From Chrysaora quinquecirrha (taxonomy: Eukaryota > Cnidaria > Scyphozoa > Semaeostomeae > Pelagiidae): a stretch of 64,000 nucleotides of DNA. Position numbers and translations under genes: made by a program. Location of the stretch: assembly GCA_014526335.1 (NCBI GenBank), contig JACTAT010000015.1, positions 2,134,917 through 2,198,916 of the forward strand, written 5' to 3'. Position 1 is the first letter of the stretch; every line of letters starts with the position of its first letter. Positions 47,001-57,900 of the stretch are shown here, piece after piece. Under the pieces are notes generated by a model. That model saw nothing but the letters and a program-made list of their open reading frames with translations. It had not been told where the DNA came from and made no database searches.

Positions 47001-50000
47001 AATAACCAAAGAAGAATCGATAAAGAATTAAAGAAAAATCAAAGAAGAACCAAAGAATCAAAGAATAAAAGAATTAAAGAATCAAAGAATCAAAGAATCA
47101 AGAATCAAAGAATCAAAGAAGAATCAAAGAATCAAATCAAAGAATCAAAGAAAAGAATCAAAAATCAAAGAATCAAAGAATCAAAGAAGAATCAAAGAAG
47201 AATCAAAGAAGAAAAGAAGAATCAAAGAAGAATCAAAGAAGAATCAAAGAATCAAAGAAGAATCAAACAAGTGAATAAGAAATGAGCCAGAGGATCAAGG
47301 ACAAGAAGGCGTAACGAAAACACTACAAAATAGGAATCAAAGAAATGAGGAACGAATCGGAAGTCGAAACAATGCAAAAATATATGAATATCTATCTGCC
47401 TTACTTTTTGGTTTGACTCGAAGAAATTTCAAAGGAATGGGCCATTGATTTACACCATTAGGCAAAGTAACTCCAACAGAAAGATGATCCAATCCTGTTG
47501 AAGCTTTATGTAATGCTTCAATGAAATACTGTTGACCAATACCTAATTGTATTGGTGAAGAAACTTGCTCATTAGGATACCTAAACAAAGAAAAACATGT
47601 CCCATTGTCATTTTTGTAAAAGCGTTAAAATTTTTTTATCTAGCTAGCCCAAAAAGCTCTTTTCGTCTGACACTCTTCAGAATACAAACGTCAGAAACAG
47701 TCCAAAACAATTGACTATTAGGTCAAATTTGTCCGTCTAAATCAATCATTTTTTGAACCCTTGGCCTGAATTAACCAATGGTTGTATCAATAAACCCTTG
47801 CTGTACCTGATCCCATCAACAGAAAATTCTCAACTGCATGAAATCTGCATACAGTTTGTGCACATCCTTTATTTATCAATGAAAGTCATTACAGCATATT
47901 CTTGTGAGCATGAAAAATGAAAGCTCATACTTTTACCCACAAGAGTGTATAGATTATATATAGTAAGTGTTATGACAAACTTTTATTGGCCTTGAAGCTA
48001 CGGTTTGGTAATAAAAACAATTTCTAAAGCGGGTTCCCCTTTTTTGGAACACCCAGTAATTTCTGATTGTAGTTTCTTAATGAATGAAGGTTCTTATGTG
48101 CGGGTTTTTACTGTATTGAATCTGCTAACAAATCAGATAGCGGATCTGATTGCATTCTAGTTTGAATCTGAGTGAATTCGATGCTGAATCTGAGTGAATT
48201 CGATTCTCAAACTTATTATAATTGAATCTGATTTTGAATCTGATCTTGTCATAATTGAATCTGATTTTGAATACTTACTTTTCGAATTGATGCCTTGCAG
48301 TTGCATGAGTTTGTCTCAGAATCCTGCTTTTACGTTCCTGATGTTCACTGTTCGATAACCATAACTCGCATTGCTTATCACATGACATAACAAACCGATA
48401 GTCTCCTGTCATTGGTGCAACGAACTGTCCTCTAATCCGCTGACCATAGTTGTATCTTTCGTTGTAAGGAGCATCGAAACTATCCAGTATATTCACAGAA
48501 GATGGTGTGTTAGGGTATGACGTCATCGAAGTAAGGTCTCGAATATCTTGTCCCTTTACGCCTGCCCACACTTCACGAATTACTCCATGTTCACCTAGCA
48601 AGATTAATGTAACGTGAAAATTACTATTCTAAAGCATGGTTCGTACAAAAACTAGCCGAGGCTCTGCCAAAATTTATAAAAACTTTGGCCTGGTCAAGGT
48701 TAAAAACATTTTTTGCTTGCCTCAAGCAACAGATGTTTCTTAATCTAACCACGTATTTTCCTTGTCAAACATTGTTTTTTGACGTAGCCAGGGCCTCTTT
48801 CAACATAGTAGCGGGGGGGGGGGCAAATGCCCCCCTAGTCCCTATCACTGCCCACCTAGTTTCAAAAAGTTGTCCCCCCTAGTATAATGTCCCCTCGAAA
48901 GAAATCTGCCAATCTAGGCCAAACTTGAGGTTGTATTTTGAAAAATTTTCTGGGCGAGCATACTCTCAGACCCCCCTAATCAGAAACACCTCTGCGGCAC
49001 TGTACGCATTCGGCGCATTTACTCTTTACAGTCAGCTGTAGCATCAGTGTAACTTGTAGGGGTATAGATTCTCAACTGAAGTAGAGATGCCCCCTTGTTA
49101 TTTCTCCAGCTCTGCACGACTGGTTGTGCATAAATACCTGACCAAAAGACTAAAGAAAATGAACTTGCCAAGACTGGACTCTCACTATGAAAGAAAGGGC
49201 TGCAGATAAAAACAATAGAATAATAAGTCCCCTTAGATTTTTTGTCCCCCTAGTTTTATCCCCTTAACAGAGGCCCTGGACGTAGCCAAACGTTCAAGCG
49301 TAGCTTAAGAAGCAAGTTTCAGATGTTTGGTAGAAATATTTGATCAAAATAATAAATAAGACATACTTGGACGGAATTGCTGCAAATAATTTTTCTTGAT
49401 TGGAAAACTGGTCTTTCCACTTGGCATCACAACACCAATTTTCAAGCTGTTCACCTCATCACTTTTAGCCACTTGAAGCGCATCAATGAAATAATGGTAA
49501 CCCGCCTCCAGTTCTACACTGGGTGAGACATCAAACCTATAAGGATAAATAAAACTATTTACAAACAAGAAGATAAATCTAATGCATTAAAGATTTAATA
49601 CAATAATATAGCATTGCACAACCATTTGATTTGTTTGCTTTCGCTGAGAATTCGCTTTGCCAGTCGACAAAAGAGGGAAACATCGTTGGACATCCCTGAT
49701 AGAACATCTTCTTTTATCTGACATTCCTTAGAAGATAAACGTCAGAAACAGTTGGAAGCAATTGACGAAGGCGAAAAATAAACCAACATGCGGATCAAAA
49801 TGCACCAATAAGTGAGTGAAGGTGGGTTGGTGAAGGTGAAGGTTAAGGTGAAATGGTGTTTTAGCGCCAGTCGCTAGGATCTCAGTAGTAGATTAACTAA
49901 TCGAGACCTCGACCCTGGCCTTGACGCTACCGTGGCTGGGCTCGAACCCTGACCACACTGAGCTTCTGACACCACGAGTCAGCTGGATTACACCACAACA

Positions 50001-52576
50001 CCACAGCACCTTGGTAGTGAATCTGGAATTGTATTGTGTTTTGAGCACCAGTCTTTTTACGTAATACAAAGGGATGACCAAAATAATTAGTTGAAGAGTC
50101 CAAGTGAGGAAGAAACGGCCTACGTCGATTCAAAAAACCAAAAGCCGGTTTGTATATTGATTAAACAAAAAGAGTTCCATTTTCTCAACTGGACTCTTCA
50201 ACTAATTGTAGCAATTGGTCATCCAGCTTTTTACCGTAAGCTGATCGGTGCTCAAAACATAAAATCCAGATTCACTTCTCTGATTGGTATATTTCGCTTC
50301 AATAGTATCCATGTTGCGTGAAATAAGTGGAGTCCTTACTTCTGAACGGAAGGTAGCCTGTGTAGGCTATGCTACGGCCTTTTTCATCCATAGAGTTTGC
50401 TTATTTCTGTACAATCATTAATGAAAGTAAAAGACATCCATAGACTTATAACCCTCTATATCCATAGACTTATTACCAGTAATCGTTCATGAAACCGAGA
50501 CAAACAACAAACAGAGATCGCTCAATAGTCCGAGCGTCCAGCAATTCAACTCAATAGCAATAACTAGTGACCTTGGTAATAATACTATGAAATGCACTCA
50601 CTTTGGGTTTTCTTTTGTTGGTTTATAGTCTAATACCATTGATCTTCGATTGCACGTTTCATCACTGCTCAGGAATAGTTTACAACTTTCAGTGCATGAA
50701 CCAAAGAAATTGAACTTGCCCGTCTCTGGTGCCATAAAATATCCAGATATATGATGTCCGATGATCGATTTTTTGTTGTAATCTATCATTACAAAGTCAC
50801 TAAGTGCTTTGCCTTTCGTCGGCATGTCAGGGAATGATGCATCGTGAATGAAATCTTTAACTGATGCACTGGAAACATTGAAGAATATTTCATCATAAAG
50901 ACCTGCGGTAAGAATAATATCAAATGTTATTATGATACCGTAAACCTGTTGCACTGGTGTCTAATCCAGCCCAGCTTAGCTCATTCGAAGATGCCAGGAG
51001 TTTGGTGAGGTCGGTTCAGGGTTCGAGCCCCAGCTACAGTACCGTCACAGCCAAATTCTAAACAAAATTTATCTTCTTTTCCCCGATTCTCAAGATAGGT
51101 GAAGGTGAAGGTGAAATGGGCTTTTTAGTGTCACTCGCTAGGATATCAACAGTAGGAGGTGGAAAGTCTCGAAAGAAACCAAACAGACAAAGCTCGATCT
51201 AAGTCTTTACATGTTACTTACTGGAATGCGCCGTAACAATATTTTATAAATAATCTTTTACTTACCTGCCTTCTGAGGTCTCAAGAATTCTTTAGAAATT
51301 GGTACGACAACAGTGCCGTTCGGTAACCTCACTCCAACTCTGATAGGAGAAACCCATTCGTTTTGAATTGATTGACTTTCAATGTAGTATGATCGGCCTG
51401 CCTTCAGCTGAACGTATTCTGAGCTCACATCACGAGCGCTAGGAAACAAGATAGTCGTTGATTCAACTGTGATTAATAATTAAAAAATGATTCAAGGTTG
51501 TCTCCAGAGCTGGTTCGATTATAGACTCACTACATAAGTCCCACAACTTTGCTCTGTGTTGTTGTTGTTGTTTTCTAAAATCGCTCAGAGTGGAGTGACA
51601 AATCAAAATAAGGGGGCATAAGCTAGAGGCTCGTGTCGTGAGTCTAGTTCAATTACACAATATGGATTTAAGACACAAGAGCAAGACATGATTGTGGAAC
51701 GAAATGATTGAATGAAATGAGGATGGAATCACGGAATTGAATATTGAAAGAGTGGAATAGAAAGATGGAGCAAAATGAGTAAACATAAATAAGGTTGACA
51801 GGAAGCATGAAGTAAAATGGAAAATCCAAGTACGAAGTGGTTTCATCAATAAAGAGTTTTAACTTCATTTTGATTGGTGCTTCTAAAGCTTGTAGTATAA
51901 TGGCAAGCAAACGAGCAAGCAAGAAGCAAACAAAGAAACAAGCAAGCAGGCAAGCAAGCAAGTAACAAGGAAACAAAAGCAAGCAGCAAGCAAGAAAGCA
52001 AGCAAGCAGCAAGCAAGTAAGCAGCAGGCAAGCAACAAGCAAGAATGCAAGCAAGCAACCAAGCAAGCAAGGCAAGAAGCAAGCAAGCAGCAAGCTAGCA
52101 AGCAAACAATTTTTATTTCCAGTGCAAGTCCAGTTTTTAAAGCAAGCTCTGGGTGCAAACGGGAAATAACGTAGCCAACACAGGTCATCTTTCACGAGAA
52201 GAATGACAAGAAAGTAGGTTAAGTTCATTCAACGTCACTCGTTTTACTGTAAGAGTTCGTTTTATTTAATGGAAAAAGAATCATACCCACCCGTCAGAAG
52301 GATGATTAATAATTTCTTCTTTCTTGCTTTCTTGATCGTCAGAACTCAAGAACAGCTTGCATTCATCACTGCAGGAAACTGCGAACATATATAATCCATT
52401 TTCAGGAGCAGTGAAAAAACCATGAATCCGTTGACCGAACCGCTTGCCTTTCTCTCGAGGAGTGGAGAACTTATCAATGGTGTAGAGTACATCTGGTTGA
52501 TCCGGGTACTTAGTATTGCTTGTGAATGATTTGATGTCTTTTACTGTCAGTGGGCTCCATATTTCTCTGACTAGTC
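41042..52576 (-). CDS. Triple PA14-domain protein with long low-complexity tail
   Basis: Nine exons, right to left: 52576-52291, 51438-51266, 50903-50602, 49536-49367, 48594-48279, 47580-47405, 46145-45165, 45074-44661 and 41794-41042. Three exon pairs each encode one PA14 domain: a first half with VREIW, SY/KYP, GQRIRG/HG, F.AP.TG.Y.F..SC...C.L.LS and a second half with AG..YYIE..., VGV.LPNG. Every domain starts in phase 1 with a phase 2 break in its middle. The next two exons give a polar, acidic, probably disordered region; the last gives a basic then acidic tail ending VLDDSDLD. PA14 domains are beta-barrels found in secreted adhesins and glycosidases, so an extracellular binding role is inferred. 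No signal-peptide exon was found upstream. The last exon changes frame at an A7 run near 41492, so the product is about 1190 residues only if that is a one-base error. A poly(A) signal is at 40705-40710. Confidence 0.75.
41901..42183. mobile_element. Complete family A MITE, 283 bp, PIF/Harbinger-like
   Basis: Ends GGCCCTGGCCAAACGATCAA and the inverse of GATCGTTCGGCCAGGGCC. TTA flanks both sides (41898-41900, 42184-42186). The whole unit is a long imperfect palindrome of AAACATTG/CAATGTTT phrases. This is the reference copy for the many fragments in the window. It lies in the last PA14-gene intron. Confidence 0.8.
42300..42480. mobile_element. Truncated family A MITE
   Basis: Carries ATGATCAAACATTGTTTGTC and GTCGCAAAACATTGCTCGTC, the left half of the family, and ends abruptly at a copy of the AACCGT-type repeat near 42480. 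Confidence 0.5.
43133..43305. repeat. 16 bp minisatellite TTCCATATTTTCTTGC
   Basis: About ten almost identical head-to-tail units. Two-strand open frames over this block are by-products. It lies in the last intron of the PA14 gene. Confidence 0.85.
43350..43680 (+). repeat. Dispersed repeat C, near-complete copy
   Basis: Order of phrases: TTTTTTCGTCTGACACTCCTC, AACAGACCGAAACAATAGAC, ATGCACCAATCAGAAAG, ACACCAATCAGCTGG, ACAGAACCGGCC and AAAGGTCTTGCTTTG. This is one of the longest copies and serves as a guide to the family. Confidence 0.65.
44348..44587 (-). other. Coding-like open frame in the last PA14-gene intron
   Basis: An open frame of 79 codons, DISFHGGSDKFSVKLLPKNL ... LPSELQKVIDLPPNLKVYNQ, ends in a stop. 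Its composition looks protein-like and it sits 70 bp downstream of the exon ending at 44661. The nearest acceptor (ATAAG|C) would enter in phase 2, whereas that exon leaves in phase 1, so it does not join simply. It may be an alternative last exon with an unseen acceptor, or chance. Confidence 0.25.
46170..46290. mobile_element. Truncated family A MITE
   Basis: Begins AGGCCTTGGTCAAAAATTAA close to the exon at 46145 and contains ACCGTTTGGCCACGTTGC. Its right part is lost into the adjacent GAATCAAAGAA array. Confidence 0.5.
46295..47280. repeat. About 1 kb purine-rich minisatellite AGAATCAAAGA (12 bp unit)
   Basis: Roughly 70 copies of GAAGAATCAAAG and shortened 8 bp versions (AATCAAAG) toward the right. 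The block fills most of the PA14-gene intron between the exons at 47405 and 46145. An open frame of Lys/Glu/Asn/Arg repeats is a by-product. Confidence 0.9.
48660..49345. mobile_element. Family A MITE split by a hAT-like insertion
   Basis: The left part (to 48788) holds TGGCCTGGTCAAGG and CCTTGTCAAACATTG; the right part (from 49279) continues GACGTAGCCAAACGTTCAAG and GTTTCAGATGTTTGG. Removing 48789-49278 and one 8 bp copy restores a continuous family A order. Confidence 0.6.
48789..49278. mobile_element. 490 bp hAT-like MITE with 8 bp target duplication
   Basis: Ends CAGGGCCTCTTT and AACAGAGGCCCTG are inverted repeats. GACGTAGC is present on both sides (48781-48788 and 49279-49286). An 8 bp duplication with CAGGG ends is characteristic of hAT elements. 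The interior has G/C runs (CAAATGCCCCCCTAG) and no open protein. A related G/C-run phrase is seen near 15930. Confidence 0.78.
49690..50110 (+). repeat. Repeat C copy interrupted by a SINE
   Basis: AAACGTCAGAAACAGTTGG and AAATGCACCAATAAGTGAG at the left continue, after the SINE, with ATTGTATTGTGTTTTGAGCA and GAAGAGTCCAAGTGAG at the right. The order is that of the uninterrupted copies. Confidence 0.6.
49820..50022 (-). mobile_element. CACCTT-tailed tRNA-derived SINE inside repeat C
   Basis: On the minus strand the head contains CAGGGTTCGAGCCCAGCCAC (B box); the body has TAATCTACTACTGAGATCC and the tail runs into CACCTTCACC. AGTGAA is found at both junctions, a possible short target duplication. 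Related copies are at 50950-51140 and 56180-56580. Confidence 0.7.
50020..50310. repeat. Folded repeat C fragment
   Basis: TTAGTTGAAGAGTCC near 50088 is matched inversely by GGACTCTTCAACTAA near 50189, so two inverted repeat C ends meet head to head. It partly overlaps the copy to its left. Confidence 0.5.
50950..51140 (+). mobile_element. Second CACCTT-type SINE fragment
   Basis: CTAATCCAGC, TCAGGGTTCGAGCCCCAGC (B box) and, after a gap, GGTGAAGGTGAAGGTGAAAT and the body phrase CGCTAGGATATC. Parts are rearranged, so the copy is composite: a plus-strand head with an inverted tail piece. Confidence 0.5.
51893..52112. repeat. (GCAA)n microsatellite
   Basis: About 220 bp of AAGCAAGC and near variants in the first PA14-gene intron. 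Overlapping Leu/Cys/Ala-rich frames on the minus strand are by-products. Confidence 0.85.
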
Positions 52577-52659
52577 CTAGAAAGATAACAATTTCTCTGC
52601 TTAAATATATTTATCATGAAGAGTGAACACTAGGATAAATGTTCCACAATTGGTTTACC

Positions 52660-53075
52660 CTAAAGCCAAGGCGCAAACTATGCCGACATGTTGGCCAACA
52701 TCGCTGCCAACAATTGTTGGCCAACATGTTGGCACGGTTTGCTATAGACGTTGTCCAAACAAAAAACATGTTGTTAACGAAAAAAGGTTTGTCAAATATT
52801 TTCATTTATTTGAGCAAAATTGGTGTGTTGGTACGGTTTGCTATGTCTCGACAACATGTTAGCACAGCACTTCCAATTTCGGACGCTATTTCGGAAACCT
52901 TGAAATGATAAATTGATTTTTTCGACCATGTTTGCAAACGATCATCTGTAGATGACGTCAGCAATCCAAAACATCTCAGATGTTGTGATGCAATGGCAAA
53001 CCGTACAAAGATGTTGGCATATTTCAGCCAACAAGTTGGCCAACATTGTTGGCACCGTTCGCGCCCGCCTTAATA
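52660..53075. mobile_element. Foldback MITE with ATGTTGGCCAAC arms
   Basis: Left end AAGGCGCAAAC ... GACATGTTGGCCAAC is matched inversely at the right by GTTGGCCAACATTGTTGGC ... GTTCGCGCCCGCCTTA. Inside, the phrase GGTTTGCTAT and TTGTTGGCCAACATG recur. No coding capacity. It lies just upstream of the first recognised PA14 exon. Confidence 0.6.
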
Positions 53076-53276
53076 CATGAGATTCGAGCCTGGACTGCAT
53101 GGACCAGAGGGCCAACGACGTTTCCACTGATATATAAAGCTCAATGAAATCGGCGAAAAACTCATTTCTCTGCTTAGATATTTGCACGAACTCGACGAAA
53201 GATAGATTGGTTCAAGTTAGGGATGTTGGAAACGGTCTTTAGAAAAACGGATTTGCTGGAATCATATCATTATGTA

Positions 53277-53476
53277 GAGTCCCGTCGCCTTGAGTGGAAC
53301 GATTCGCATTTTTCTGATTTCTGACTGAGCAAAGTTAAATTTAAAGTCAAGAAGTTTACGGTCTTTAGACAAACGATTTGCTGGAACATATCTATGATAA
53401 GTTTTTTCATTATTGCGTGAAAGGACGGTAAAATATTATTTATCCTGAAAACGTTCCACTCAAGGCGACGGGACCC
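53277..53476. mobile_element. 200 bp MITE with GTCCCGTCGCCTTGAG ends
   Basis: GTCCCGTCGCCTTGAGTGGA at the left and TCCACTCAAGGCGACGGGAC at the right are perfect inverted repeats of at least 20 bp. Interior pairs also exist (TTTGCTGGAA repeats). TA or TAG flanks both ends. Confidence 0.7.
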
Positions 53477-53794
53477 TAGCTTGTATCTTTATGTGACCTT
53501 AACAAACAAGTGGAACAAAAATCGTGATAAGCTTGACTAAAGAAATAAACTCTCTGTGAGGTTCAAATTCTGGAAGGCAGCAACTCTGTTATTGCGGGTA
53601 AGGAAATATCGTCCGACTCAATTTCAACAGTGAGTGATTGAGCAATACTCCTTAATAAGGAACAGCAACAACGATTTACGTATCGGACGGACGCTTTATT
53701 ATTAGTCGATCATCGCAGGATCAGAAATGCAGATAAAACGGTAGCAAAAATCTCTATAATCTTAGAAAATCGTCAAACTATCGGGCAGGTTGAA

Positions 53795-54265
53795 TGACCT
53801 GTCCAAACGATCGAAAATGACTTGTCAAACATTCGAAATGCTTTACCGTTTGGCCACGTCACAAAACATTGCTCGCCGGACATAATTTGGATATGACAAA
53901 CAGATATGTTGTTGGAGTTAGCTACTAAAAAAACGTTTCCCAGCATATTCTGCTTTATGTTATGCAACGTAGCAAAACGGACAAAACAAATACACAAATA
54001 GATCTAAAATGTTTGACCAACAATGCTTGATCGTTTGCCCAGTGCCTTACGATCTTATGGAGAACAGGCAAAGGCCCTGGCCAAACGGTCCAACATTGTT
54101 TGTCAAACCTTTTGAATGTCGCGCAAAACATTTTTACCGTTTGGCCACAACATTGCACTTCAAACATTTTGCTTGCGCCATGAAACTTTTAGTGACGTGG
54201 CTAAAGGTTCAAACATTGCTTGATGAGAAAATTTCAAACGTTTAATTGTTTGACCAGGGCCTAAG
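53795..54265. mobile_element. Two family A MITE copies side by side
   Basis: One copy ends near 54050 (AATGCTTGATCGTTTGCCCA). The next starts with GGCCCTGGCCAAACGGTCCA near 54074 and ends TGTTTGACCAGGGCC near 54262, followed by TAA. They fill the spacer between the PA14 gene and the Pro/His-rich gene. No signal-peptide exon was recognised here. Confidence 0.6.
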
Positions 54266-54840
54266 GGCCTGCTGTTATTCGTTGCTATGGAACGATTTCC
54301 CAGCAATCATTGCGTGAAAAGAGGATCTTTCTGCAGTCATTAATACTGTTTAAGTAAAACTTAAGATGAAGATGAATAGTTAAGAATCAGAGGCATCTTT
54401 TTAACACTCGACTTTTGATAATCAAATTAAAACATATTTTAGATTATTTTAAAGAAGATTTAATGAACAGCGTTTTGATTAATTTAATCATTGTTAAATA
54501 CTTTTAATTCTTTATCTTTTTTTAAAGATTTCACAAAATAAAGCAAATGTATTCCACAATGTTATTTATTGATAGTGTTTATTTTCGTTAACTTTCAAAT
54601 ATAAAGTAAATGTTTAAAAATATTATCATAGTAGGTAAGAGTTAATTTTTTTCTAGCTTTATTCACGTTTGATCATATTTTATGTTAGTACAAGTTTTAT
54701 CTATAAATGTTTAACTTTCAGTAAGACAAATTTATTTTAATCGTTAGACTTTTACCTTATTTGTCGTCATTTAAGCTATATACTTTATTTGAGAACGAGT
54801 TCTTTATTTATAGTATGCATGTAATTGTTTGTCTCTATTG
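54266..54840. other. AT-rich spacer before the Pro/His gene 3' end
   Basis: Very AT-rich with no coding pattern. AATAAA on the minus strand at 54841-54846 marks the likely 3' end of the Pro/His-rich gene at its right border. Confidence 0.45.
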
Positions 54841-54904
54841 TTTATTGTACCTTCCACTTTTTCAGTGAATCTGTTAGTTCTTGCTTTGGGCTACATCTTG
54901 TCTT

Positions 54905-57900
54905 TTAATGCTTGTGATGATGGTGATGATGACGGTGATGATGATAGCGGTGGTGGTGGTGCTTGTGTCTCTTCTTCTCTGACGAGTGTTTAGCGTTGTC
55001 TGGCTCCTCTTCTAAAAAAAAGCAAAAGCTAAATAGAAAAAATCAATAGCAAATTAAAGGAAACCAATTGGTAAGCGAAAGGAAAGTACTGATGAAGAAC
55101 AAGCGAAACGTTTAACAAACTTTATTATATTTCCTGTCATCATGTTTCTATTTATAGGTAAATTGGATAGATATTTACGATAGATATTTACTCAAAACTA
55201 AGAAAGACTTTGTTTCTCCTCAGTGGCGTAACAAAATCACTCGTTGCCTTGCCCTAACGTGCCACCACCAGACTTGACAGCTGTGCCTCAAAGCAGTTTT
55301 AAAGCTTGAGGTATATTCTGAGGAACCATTAAAAGACTTCTGAGCCCTTAAAAGCCTCAATCCTTGAAAGGCACCGATTTTGGCACACAATAAGAAACTG
55401 TTGTTCTTTACGGAAAGGAAAGGTTACATATCATAGAATATTATAAATTTAAGACAACTTTGAACAACTGGAACATCCATTAGAAAATCATGACGGGCCT
55501 GTTGGCCTAAAGCTTTTGGTCTGTGGGGCTCTGAACTAATTACGCCACTGATCGTACTGATTATCAAACTCTAGGAAAAGTACGGATAATTGTTTGGGAA
55601 AGACAGGCGTGCTAAATGTCTGGTAATTCAAGCCTTTATTAGAGGTTAGGAACTTTAGAACTCAGTTTCTAGGATATTTAACAGTAATTGGTATTAAAGG
55701 TAGTGCCTAATCTGACATTTGTAAATAAGTAGTTTTTGTTTTTAGCTTGCGTTAATGAAAATGATTAGTAAACTAACTTACGTTTAAAATCGATGATTGA
55801 GTCGAATGTATTAGTAGGTCAGTAGGTCATGTCAGTAGGTCAGTAGGCGAAAGGTTATCAGGTCATCTGTTAGTCTCGTGTTGAGTTGAAAGTTCAGTTT
55901 CTGTCGCGACGGCAAAAACAGCCTCCTTTTCAAAATTAGTAGATAAAAGTGCCTTGTTTTCACGATTATTGATACAGAGTGCCTCTAATAAGTCTCTTTT
56001 TCAAAACCACAACAGAAAGTAGTGTCGTTTAGAAATTTATACGTTAGATCAGCATTTTCAAACGTAGTACATTGTACAGTTTTGTTTTAAACAGACATTA
56101 CATTGAACAGTTCACATTTCACAACAAGTACAGCAAAAAAGAGTCCTTAGAAATTATGAAGGTAATGAAGGTGCTGTTGGTCTTGCTCTAATCCAGCTGG
56201 CTCGTTGTGCAGGAGTTCAGTGAGGTCAGGGTTTTAGCCCCGGCTACGGTAACGACACACTTAGGGTCGAGATTTCGACTAGTTAACCTACTACTGATTA
56301 ACCTACTACTGAGATCCTAGCGACTGGCACTAAAGAGGGGGTCATAGGAAGAGTCAAATCCGTAAAACCGCCAATTTCTGAGCCAAAAACCGTATAAGCG
56401 TACATTTTATTGTTGCCTTAAAACCCTCAAACCGCGTCGACATCAGAAATGGAAAATCGTAAACAGTACTTTTTGAAAGTAAAAACAGTAAAACCGCTCT
56501 CAAAATGTCGCAAACTGCAAACCGCCTTGCCCAACATCCCCCTCGCTAAACAAACCATTTCACCTTCACCTTCAGAAAGCAAAAATATTTTATAGCTATT
56601 TGGTAGCTATTTTAGTTCTTGTTAACCTTGTAAACACTTTTCACTATGACACATATTTACAGGAAAGTAACAGTGGTGTGTTCAAAAACAAAAGACTAAT
56701 TTATTCTACGCAAACATGTAGAGAGAAGCAAAGAAGAATGAAATCATGACCCTATCTGGACCGTAGGAAGACTCGAGAGGCGATTCAATCAATCTAAATC
56801 CTTCAAAATCATTTCAATCCTTCAAAATATCGTACACCCTTGCTCGATAATCTTTTGGTTTGACAGAAATCTCTTGGAAATCCTTTTGTTTTAGTAAAAA
56901 TCTCGTATGCCTTTTTGTGATGAAATGAACCTCAGAAGGGCTGTTATTGAACAAATTATAAGACGGATTTGGTTAGTATAAACATGAAATTTCCATGAAA
57001 TCAACAAAATTTAACCAATGCATTGCCTCAAATCACTTGTTAATAGTTAATTAAAAATTAAGGCCTAAATGAACACCATATTTTCGTGACGTCATGGTGA
57101 AAACCAGTTGAGATCAAAACCTAACTTTGTCCAATCTTCGTTATTTGATGTAACGACTATTCAAATAAATTTCAGACCTCTAGATTATCATTCCTCTCGG
57201 TCTGGGGATGCGAAAAAAGCTGAGTCCAGATAGGGTTGAAGTTGAAAATGATAAAAAACTTACCTGTTTCGGTGCTGCCATCTTTGCCAAACTTGTGTCT
57301 TTTGCTTGCTTGTCCCAAAGCAGATTTACGCTGCATTTCTTGTTCGTATGAATGTTGAACCATTTTTCTGAATATTTTGTCGTTTTGGCCGTCTCGTTTC
57401 AAAACAGTCTCTCTTGAAACTGAGTCATCTTGTTCCAAGCTTGGGTCAGTTTCAGCTAACGAGTAATGCTTCTTCTTACGTAGATGTTTTCTCCTGTCAA
57501 ATTCAAATTGATCTTGTGTAAATATACAGCATACACTAAATAACAAGCACCACAGGTAGCCCAAACTAGAATACGTTACCCAATAAAGCAGTAACTGGAG
57601 TTGTATTCGCACGACATTGACGGCATTGAAGTTAATTGCCTAAACGTTGACTACTTGTAGAGTACTTCATGAATAGCTGAGCTGAACTTCCTCAAAGCGA
57701 TTTAGCCTCTCTTTGATGCTATTCAGTATTTAGCTATGGTTGATGACTGGCTTTTTAAACACAGGCTGTTCTTTAGGAAACACCTTTCCAGTTTTATATA
57801 CGATAGGTTAATTTTAATTCTTATTTCCCCATTGTTTCTTATACAGTCTGTAAGTTTTAGTTCAAATTTCGACTATCGTTGTGTTGCGTAATAGATCGCT

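Noticed and set aside
46929..47285. 118-codon Lys/Glu/Asn-rich frame
   Set aside because: Reads through the AGAATCAAAGA minisatellite; no unique sequence, splice sites or start context.
51668..52228. 186-codon Leu/Cys/Ala-rich frame resembling a membrane protein
   Set aside because: Produced by the (GCAA)n repeat in a PA14-gene intron; several frames on the same strand are equally open.
57493..57612. Apparent signal peptide (MRIQLQLLLYWVTYSSLGYL) in front of the basic exon, which would make a small two-exon secreted gene
   Set aside because: The acceptor TTTGACAG|GAG at 57494 joins the exon in phase with the upstream exon at 58379. The hydrophobic stretch is intron sequence read through.
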